Source: CAYFQH01 sp964345215
Lineage (GTDB): Bacteria; Bacillota; Clostridia; Christensenellales; Aristaeellaceae
Assembly: GCA_964345215.1 (NCBI GenBank)
Contig: CAYFQH010000029.1
Coordinates: forward strand, 1-25,235
Direction: 5' to 3'
DNA length: 25,235 nt
Shown here: piece by piece, positions 17,433 through 22,974 of the stretch
Layout: each line of letters opens with the position of its first letter
Numbering within the stretch: the stretch's first letter is position 1
Translations under genes and position numbers: made by a program
The notes under the pieces: generated by a model
Told to the model about the DNA's origin: nothing
Seen by the model: only the letters and a program-made list of their open reading frames with translations
The model's database searches: none

Positions 17433-17466
17433 AAAAAAAGCCCTCATCCCGCCATGGGACGAAAGC
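17433..17466 (-). terminator. Regulated terminator of the Phe T-box leader
   Basis: On the minus strand an 11-base-pair stem, GCTTTCGTCCC with GGGATGAGGGC (with some G-T pairs), closes a five-base loop and is followed by seven T's (17433-17439), twenty bases before the pheS ATG. This is the intrinsic terminator that uncharged tRNA would disrupt through the neighbouring T-box sequence. Confidence 0.9.
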
Positions 17467-17678
17467 ATTACTGCTGCGTGGTACCACCCAACTTTCATGC
17501 AAATGGCCAAAAAAGGTGATTTGCATGCTTAGCGTTTTTAACGGAACGGCCCGTTTTTACCTACTTTGTTTCAGTAAAAAGCTCCGGAGTGAATCCCCTG
17601 CCGGCTTACAGATGGCTTCCACCTCGTCCATCCTCTCTTGGTAAGCACCCACCCAAGGTTAGTCTCCTTCATCACATT
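17433..17678 (-). promoter_or_regulatory. T-box riboswitch (tRNA-Phe) controlling pheST
   Basis: The leader between the promoter and pheS has the hallmarks of a T-box. The T-box core TGGGTGGTACCACGC lies on the minus strand at 17476-17490; its TGGT would pair with the tRNA acceptor end. The stem III region contains the usual AGTAGGTAAAAACGGG and CCGTTA. A Stem I specifier loop contains GATTCAC, whose TTC (17591-17593 on the plus map) is a phenylalanine codon followed by the usual purine. An intrinsic terminator closes the element. Uncharged tRNA-Phe is expected to stabilise the antiterminator and raise transcription of pheS, pheT and probably the three membrane protein genes downstream. Confidence 0.93.
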
Positions 17679-17684
17679 GTAAAA

Positions 17685-17713
17685 AGTATAACACAGGATC
17701 ATTTTTCATGCAA
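17685..17713 (-). promoter_or_regulatory. Promoter of the T-box/pheST operon
   Basis: On the minus strand TTGCAT (17708-17713), a 17-base spacer, and TATACT (17685-17690). The -10 is a good match and the -35 fair. The -35 abuts the -35 of the divergent promoter at 17703-17731. Confidence 0.65.
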
Positions 17714-17731
17714 CGATATTTATGGTATTAT
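17703..17731 (+). promoter_or_regulatory. Putative promoter of the YkuD-CapA gene
   Basis: TTTTCA (17703-17708), a 17-base spacer, and TATTAT (17726-17731). It overlaps the -35 of the divergent pheST promoter. Alternative -10-like boxes (TATAAT at about 17740) lie just downstream, so the exact start is uncertain. Confidence 0.45.
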
Positions 17732-17823
17732 ATTATTGTTTATAATCAAAAATTAGGAATAAGCCCTGCTAAATAAAAGAAGAATCTGTTTTCTATACAT
17801 CAACAAAATTAAAGGAGTTTACC

Positions 17824-20283
17824 ATGTTTAAAAAGCTTGCTTCAATCCTTTTTATATTAACTGCCCTGATGGCTGTTCTTTTGCCCTGGGGCTTGGCCGA
17901 GGAAGGGGATTTTACAATCGCTCTACCAGAGGGTCTTACTCCTTTTAGAGAACAAGCCGTAACTTTGAATATCCCTTTTGAAGGAGAGCTTACCGTACAA
18001 ATAGACGACGGAATCAATGGCCCCTTCACCATTCTTAAAGGGCAGCCTGTTCAGGCCGGAGCCTTTAGTTTTTACTTTAACGGCCTGGTAGAAGGAGGGC
18101 TTCCGTTAAAGAAAGGAAAATATACCCTTCATGCTCAGCTTTTGTATGATGATCAGTTTACATCCACTTCAAAAGATGTCTCGGTTTCTGCAGAAGAGAC
18201 GGCTTTATACTATGCCATTCCCTCATCAAAAATATTAAACCAGGGCGAAACCAACTGGTTTATCGACTGGGCGTTGAACGACAAAAGCACCTTGGTGGTA
18301 GATGTGTATTTTAACAACCAGCGGGTTCACTCTATTGCTGAAAAAACAAAAGGCGCCGGAACCGGCCAACTTTTTTGGAACGGTACTGTAAACGGCGCCT
18401 ATGTGCCGGAAGGCAGCTACGAATGTAAAGTATATTTGAAGGAGCACCCGACTCTTGTACACAGTTTTCCCGTTGATATTCTCTCCGCTCTTCCTCCCCT
18501 ATACGCTTTGGAGGAAACTGGGTCTCTCAAGCTTGAAAACTTGGATGGGCAGGACCTTATAACGGCTTTAAGTAGTCCTTTGACTGTTTTAACCGATGAA
18601 GGAGCCACCTATCCCATTGTTGAAACTAGCGACAAAAGCAGTGAAAGGCTGGGGACCTTTTATCCTAATGTTCAGGGCCTTGATATTCTTTCCTTGTCCC
18701 AGGATGAGCAAATGGCCTATGTAGGAGCTTACCGCCGGGAAGACGGGGCTTATATTAAAGGCTATGTGCCAAAGGCAAAGCTAAAGATCATATCCCCGAG
18801 CAGCGACTACGGCCTAGTCATTGATAAAAACACTCAACTTTTAACCGTTTACCATCAAGGCAGCCCCCTTGGCAGCCTATCCGTTTCTACAGGCCTGATG
18901 AAAAAGTCTCATTTAGAATATGAAACCCCTGCCGGTGCCTTTATCATTAACCAAAAGGGGTTGGAAGAAAAACAGGGGAAAAATTTTTCAGAATATGTAC
19001 TTTTTATGGGAGAAGAGTTATATATCAGCCAAATGGACTATAGCTTATCAAAAAAACAGGCAGACTATACTTTGGCCTTGTCTTCCCTGGGTACCAAAGC
19101 CACAACCGGCCATATTGGAGCCGATATCCACCTGCCCTCATCTGGCTCGGCTATCAATGCCTATTGGTTATGGGCAAACATCCCCCCTCAAACCAAGGTG
19201 TTGATTATTGATGACCGCCAAAACCGAGAAGACCGTATTAAAGAAATATACCCCAAAAACTTTGATGAACATATTTATACACCTACCACCCAGGTTATTA
19301 CAACACCCCTTGCCGCGCCAAATGAGGGCCTTGAAGCCTTCAAGCAGGTTCTTTTAACTTTTGGAGGCGACTGTGTGCTGGGCGGTGAGGAAAAAAGCCG
19401 TAAAGATCCTCGCTCCTTTGACAGTGTGATTGCCGAAAAAGGCTACGGCTGGCCTTTTTCCGGTATGGTTGATTTGTTTGTTCAAGATGACATGACCATA
19501 ATGAATTTGGAAGGGGTGTTACAGAATCATAAAAAAGGCATGGTCTCAAATAAAATTCATATTTTTCGAGGGGCAACCGATTATACAGAAGTGCTGCGCC
19601 TGGGCAGTGTTGAGCAAGTAAATATTGCCAATAACCATTACATCGATTATGGCAATACAGGAAAAGAAAGCACCAAGGAAGCCTTGACCCTTGCAGGCAT
19701 TTCTTACAGCGGTTTTGAGCATTTGCATATTTTTGAAAAAGATGGACATAAAATTGGCTTTAGCGGCATACGCGAAACTGTTTACAAGCAAGATAAGAGC
19801 ATTATGGAAAGTGATATTTTAAAGCTTAAAGAAGCGGGCTGCGACGTCATTGTTTACGCCTGCCATTTTGGCAAGGAGTATGACCGTAATCATAACCAGC
19901 TGCAAACCACCATGGCGCACCGGGCCATTGATTTGGGAGCCAATATTGTTATTGGCCATCACACCCATGTTGTGCAGGGTATTGAAGGCTATAACGGCGG
20001 CGTTATTTTTTATGGCTTGGGTAATTTTGTTTTTGGCGGCAACCTTGACTTAACGGAGTTTGATGGCCTGGTTGTGCAAACCAACCTGCTCTTTCAAAAC
20101 AACCAATACCAAGGGGTGCAGGTCACCTTGCACCCTGTTCTTAGTACCGGTGCCATGCCTGCCAACGATTTTAGGCCCATACCTGCTGTCGGAGAAGATC
20201 GGGTGCGGATTTTACAAAAAGTTCAAAACGACAGCTTGTTTGCCATCAGCGATCAAATGTATTTCCCTGCCCAAAGGGAATAA
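17824..20283 (+). CDS. Secreted fusion: degenerate YkuD domain plus CapA domain
   Basis: An 819-residue exported protein. In order: signal peptide (about 1-25); beta-rich regions, with residues 130-215 resembling a FlgD-like Ig module (FWNGTVNGAYVPEGSY); a possible SH3-like segment (240-322); a YkuD-like region (about 328-464); and a CapA/PGA_cap metallophosphoesterase-like domain (508-740). The CapA motifs are intact: GGDCVLG (514-520), NLEG (561-564), ANNH (602-605), HFGKEY (681-686), GHHTHVVQG (711-719) and LGNFVF (732-737). The YkuD-like region has no cysteine; where the nearby active enzyme has SRASHGCIR, this one has TKATTGHIG (424-432), and the upstream catalytic His is Gln403. It is therefore probably a non-catalytic L,D-transpeptidase fold joined to a possibly active CapA domain. 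A good ribosome site (AAAGGAG) precedes the ATG. Confidence 0.82.
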   Translation: MFKKLASILFILTALMAVLLPWGLAEEGDFTIALPEGLTPFREQAVTLNIPFEGELTVQIDDGINGPFTILKGQPVQAGAFSFYFNGLVEGGLPLKKGKYTLHAQLLYDDQFTSTSKDVSVSAEETALYYAIPSSKILNQGETNWFIDWALNDKSTLVVDVYFNNQRVHSIAEKTKGAGTGQLFWNGTVNGAYVPEGSYECKVYLKEHPTLVHSFPVDILSALPPLYALEETGSLKLENLDGQDLITALSSPLTVLTDEGATYPIVETSDKSSERLGTFYPNVQGLDILSLSQDEQMAYVGAYRREDGAYIKGYVPKAKLKIISPSSDYGLVIDKNTQLLTVYHQGSPLGSLSVSTGLMKKSHLEYETPAGAFIINQKGLEEKQGKNFSEYVLFMGEELYISQMDYSLSKKQADYTLALSSLGTKATTGHIGADIHLPSSGSAINAYWLWANIPPQTKVLIIDDRQNREDRIKEIYPKNFDEHIYTPTTQVITTPLAAPNEGLEAFKQVLLTFGGDCVLGGEEKSRKDPRSFDSVIAEKGYGWPFSGMVDLFVQDDMTIMNLEGVLQNHKKGMVSNKIHIFRGATDYTEVLRLGSVEQVNIANNHYIDYGNTGKESTKEALTLAGISYSGFEHLHIFEKDGHKIGFSGIRETVYKQDKSIMESDILKLKEAGCDVIVYACHFGKEYDRNHNQLQTTMAHRAIDLGANIVIGHHTHVVQGIEGYNGGVIFYGLGNFVFGGNLDLTEFDGLVVQTNLLFQNNQYQGVQVTLHPVLSTGAMPANDFRPIPAVGEDRVRILQKVQNDSLFAISDQMYFPAQRE

Positions 20284-20316
20284 GCATGGTTTTGAATCCC
20301 TTAAAGGCAGCTATCA

Positions 20317-20355
20317 AAAAAGGCAAGAAGAAACTGAGTTTCTTCTTGCCTTTTT
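20317..20355. terminator. Perfect bidirectional terminator between convergent wall genes
   Basis: A 19-base perfect inverted repeat (AAAAAGGCAAGAAGAAACT and its complement) around a single central base, with A-rich and T-rich ends. It serves the YkuD-CapA gene on the plus strand and the L,D-transpeptidase gene on the minus strand. Confidence 0.93.
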
Positions 20356-20365
20356 AATGATGATC

Positions 20366-22087
20366 TTACGGCTGCGGCACAGCTACGGGTACTTCTATTG
20401 GTGCCACCAAGCTCCCATAAAGGTGCTCCAAGGTTCCTTTGCCCGCAATACCATCGCTTTTAATATTGTTATCCTTTTGATAGGCCTTTACTGCTTCAAC
20501 TGTGCCCTCTAAATAAGTTCCCGTTACAGTGCCCTGGTAATAACCCAGTTCTTTTAATTTCATTTGCAGCCAGTATACTTCCTCCCCCTGTGCACCCTTT
20601 TTAAGGGCAGTTATATCGCCCTGGGGCGGGATATTGCCCATATATTGGGGTGATGGCGTCGGCTGGGGAGTAGTTGAGGGCAGCATTGATTTTTTGTCCA
20701 GGGGCGGCGGTGCCAAGGCAGCAGCCAGTTCAGGATCCAGGGGTAAATCCTCCCGCACTGTTACCACTGTTCCCGCCCCAATGGTGTCGTAAATCCACTT
20801 GGCATCGTCTACCAAAAGGCGAATGCACCCATGGGAAGCTCGGCTGCCCAGCTTATTATAGGATTTAACGCTTAAATCCTTTGTGTTAACCGAGTTATAA
20901 ATAACCGAATGAAAGGCAATAGAGCTGTTAATCCTGGTCCAGTACTGAGCGTGAGAACCCCATTTGGGAAAATAGGCCCACCTTGCAGTTTTTCCGTTTA
21001 AAGTCCAGTCTCCCACATCGCTGGGATCTTTTTGGGTACCTGTTGAACAAATCATCTGTTTAATTACCTTTGTATGCCGGTTCTCTTCGTCAAGGCCGTA
21101 TACATGAACCACCTGGTTGTTCACATCCACTGTAATGGCATAAGGCACAGGAGTAGGTGCCGGTGTGGGTCTTGGGGTTGCGCTTGCAGCCAGGGTTTGG
21201 CTGCTGTTAAATAATAAATTCCAGGTTTGCTTGCCTACAATTCCGTCGGCAACAATACCATTATTTGTTTGAAAATCTTTTACAGCGGCCCGGGTTTGTT
21301 TATAAAAACCGCCGGATATAGGGCCTGTGTAATAGCCTAGTTCCGTTAATTTTGTTTGCAGCTGGATTACTTCATCCCCAGAAGCATTGGCTTGAAGTTT
21401 GCGCTTATACGGTACTTGAGAAAACTGATCTTCGTCGCTTGGGGTATCTTGATCTACCTCAACAATAATATCATTAGGCCCGGGGGTTACCTTAGGTTCC
21501 CCTTGACCTTTATCTTCGCCCTGTTCCCTTTCTTCCATGCTGACGTTTTTGCCAAGGGCTTGATTAGAATACAAAAGGGTTAAGGTATCAATATCGGCCT
21601 TGCCTGTTACAGTAAAGCCTGATTTTTCCTGAAAAGAGGCAATAGCACTATAAGTTCCTTCTAAATAATTGCCGCTGATTTTACCGTGGTAATAACCAAG
21701 TTCTGTCAGCCTTCCTTGAAGGGTTTTTACATCTTCGCCAGAATCTTTTTTTTGAAGGGCCCTGAAGGTGGCCAGATATATTTTTTGAAGAGTCGCCGCA
21801 TCTCCTTCGCCTGTAACAGGCAGCCCATAGTCTTTTTGAAACTTCTCTACAGCCCCCCGGGTTCCTTCCCTAAAGCGGCCACTGATGTTTCCTTTATAAT
21901 ACAAAAGCTTGGTTAGCTGAGTTTGCAGTTGGGTTACTTCCTCGCCATCCATGCCGTATTTTAAGTGGCTTTCAAAGCTGGTTTGCTGCTCTTGTGGTGG
22001 TGTTATGGTGATTTCTCCTGCCAAGGCTGGCGTCAATTGAAAAAAGTAAATACACAAGGCAAGAAAAAGAGCTGTTTTTTTCTTCAT
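20366..22087 (-). CDS. L,D-transpeptidase with four peptidoglycan-binding modules
   Basis: A 573-residue secreted enzyme predicted to form 3-3 peptide cross-links in peptidoglycan or attach proteins to it. In order: signal peptide (about 1-23, ending ALA), three PG_binding_1 modules (about 41-104, 110-175, 230-293), a PTPAPTPVP linker (304-315), an intact YkuD catalytic domain (about 316-446) with His393 and the motif SHGCIR (Ser418, His419, Cys421, Arg423), a second Pro-rich linker, and a fourth PG-binding module (about 495-558). Each module carries LQ-x-L and LGYY-type signatures and a closing GTVEAVKAYQ-like helix. Modules on both sides of the catalytic domain are less common. The start ATG has GAGGAGGAT before it. 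Its neighbour carries the inactive version of the same fold. Confidence 0.93.
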   Translation of the reverse strand: MKKKTALFLALCIYFFQLTPALAGEITITPPQEQQTSFESHLKYGMDGEEVTQLQTQLTKLLYYKGNISGRFREGTRGAVEKFQKDYGLPVTGEGDAATLQKIYLATFRALQKKDSGEDVKTLQGRLTELGYYHGKISGNYLEGTYSAIASFQEKSGFTVTGKADIDTLTLLYSNQALGKNVSMEEREQGEDKGQGEPKVTPGPNDIIVEVDQDTPSDEDQFSQVPYKRKLQANASGDEVIQLQTKLTELGYYTGPISGGFYKQTRAAVKDFQTNNGIVADGIVGKQTWNLLFNSSQTLAASATPRPTPAPTPVPYAITVDVNNQVVHVYGLDEENRHTKVIKQMICSTGTQKDPSDVGDWTLNGKTARWAYFPKWGSHAQYWTRINSSIAFHSVIYNSVNTKDLSVKSYNKLGSRASHGCIRLLVDDAKWIYDTIGAGTVVTVREDLPLDPELAAALAPPPLDKKSMLPSTTPQPTPSPQYMGNIPPQGDITALKKGAQGEEVYWLQMKLKELGYYQGTVTGTYLEGTVEAVKAYQKDNNIKSDGIAGKGTLEHLYGSLVAPIEVPVAVPQP

Positions 22088-22123
22088 TTTATCCTCCTCA
22101 TGAAAAGTAATTTCACTTTATTG

Positions 22124-22137
22124 TAACAAATTTGTTA
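22124..22137. repeat. 14-base palindrome upstream of L,D-transpeptidase
   Basis: TAACAAATTTGTTA, a perfect palindrome 37 bases upstream of the L,D-transpeptidase start. It overlaps a TACAAT box on the minus strand that could be its -10. It could be a repressor operator, but AT-rich sequence makes chance palindromes likely. Confidence 0.35.
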
Positions 22138-22161
22138 TATTATTCATAGCGCTATTTAATT

Positions 22162-22207
22162 GTTTACAATTGCTAGTTTTATCTAGTTTGTATCAAATTC
22201 TGTAAAC
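22162..22207. repeat. Spaced inverted repeat GTTTACA / TGTAAAC
   Basis: Seven-base perfect arms (22162-22168 and 22201-22207) separated by 32 bases, in the divergent region between the L,D-transpeptidase and the RidA-like gene. This spacing suits a looping or paired operator better than an RNA hairpin; no regulator is encoded nearby. Confidence 0.25.
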
Positions 22208-22231
22208 TTATTACTTATTAATGAAGTGAGA

Positions 22232-22276
22232 CCATAATATTTGCCTTTACACAAACCGAAAATGCAAGGATTATGG
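22232..22276 (+). repeat. Imperfect hairpin before the RidA-like gene
   Basis: CCATAATATTTGC (22232-22244) and GCAAGGATTATGG (22264-22276) form 13-base arms with two mismatches and a 19-base loop, 22 bases before the ribosome binding site of the RidA-like gene. It could be a leader structure or operator. There is no T run, so it is not a normal terminator. Confidence 0.35.
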
Positions 22277-22315
22277 CAATATAGGTTTTTGAGAATTTAA
22301 AGGAGGATAATGGTA

Positions 22316-22711
22316 TTGAACAAAAGACAAATCCAACCTAAAGAGTTGATTAGTTCAGCGGCATTTTCCCAAGCTATCGAAGTGTGTAGTATACACTCGA
22401 TACTATGTATAGGTGGTCAAAATGCAATTGACAAAGAGGGCAATGTTGTTGGAGAAAATGATTTTAGACTGCAATGTGAACAAGCACTGACCAATCTTTA
22501 ATTGATTTTAGAGAGCTCAAATTTTTCAGTAGACAATGTTGTAAGCTGGACAATACATGTGGTTAAGAGAAATGATATTGGATTAGGATTTGCTGCTTTT
22601 CAAAAAATTTTTGGCGTTTTAGAAGTACCGCCTACTATTATTGTTGCACAAGTGGCAGGCCTGGCATCTCCTAAATATCTTATAGAAATAAGCGCATTTG
22701 CTGTAAAGTAA
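22316..22711 (+). pseudogene. RidA/YjgF/Rid family gene with in-frame TAA
   Basis: Reading from TTG 22316 (AAAGGAGG nine bases upstream; the ATG at 22310 is only three bases from it), the frame encodes a 131-codon Rid-family protein interrupted by TAA at 22499-22501. Before the stop: ISSAAFSQAIEV and IGGQNAIDKEGNVV, then QCEQALTNL. After it: LILESSNFSVDNVVSWTIHV, then FGVLEVPPTIIVAQVAG and YLIEISAFAVK. Together these match the whole family fold with nothing missing, so one base change (for example AAA to TAA) explains the break. The Arg that RidA uses for imine deamination (PARS) is replaced (PPTI), so even the intact form may not be an enamine/imine deaminase. It may be a pseudogene, or the stop may be an assembly error. 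Confidence 0.8.
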
Positions 22712-22974
22712 TTGGATATTCCAATACAATAATGTGTGGCGTAATGTATTTGAACAAAATGAATACGGCAATATTTAAGCTGATAGAAGATTAAGGCTTG
22801 CGCAGATTAAAAGCACAAAGAAGCATTCCTTTTCTTTTGATTGTGTAAGCTGTATAATTGGATACATTTTGTAATAGAACCCGATTGAAATTGGGTGCAG
22901 TGTAAGCAATCTCAAAAAGCAAGGTTGTTGATGTAAGGCGCATAAAGGAAAAGATATCAACAATGGAGGGTAAT
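22712..22974 (+). other. Intergenic region before the solute-binding gene
   Basis: This stretch lies between the RidA-like gene and the start of the solute-binding protein. It holds a TATAAT box (22853-22858) without a good -35, a small hairpin ACCCGATT/AATTGGGT (22879-22896), and an inverted repeat TTGTTGAT (22924-22931) / ATCAACAA ending just before the GGAGGG ribosome site. The last could pair in the mRNA and hide the site. I see no coding sequence beyond spurious short frames. Confidence 0.4.

Noticed and set aside
17413..17526. 38-codon amino-terminal extension of pheS
   Set aside because: It lies within the T-box core and terminator, and AAAGGAGG sits right before the ATG at 17412.
19138..19152. 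SSGS (439-442) as the remnant of the SHGC motif in the YkuD-CapA protein
   Set aside because: The segment LGTKATTGHIG (422-432) aligns better with LGSRASHGCIR of the neighbouring enzyme and keeps the spacing to the upstream catalytic position. Either way there is no Cys.
22502..22711. Independent gene starting at TTG directly after the RidA TAA
   Set aside because: There is no ribosome site, and it begins in the middle of a conserved Rid helix; it is the second half of the broken gene.
22724..22786. 20-codon frame MCGVMYLNK... after the RidA-like gene
   Set aside because: It has no ribosome site and no recognisable sequence; frames of this length are expected by chance.
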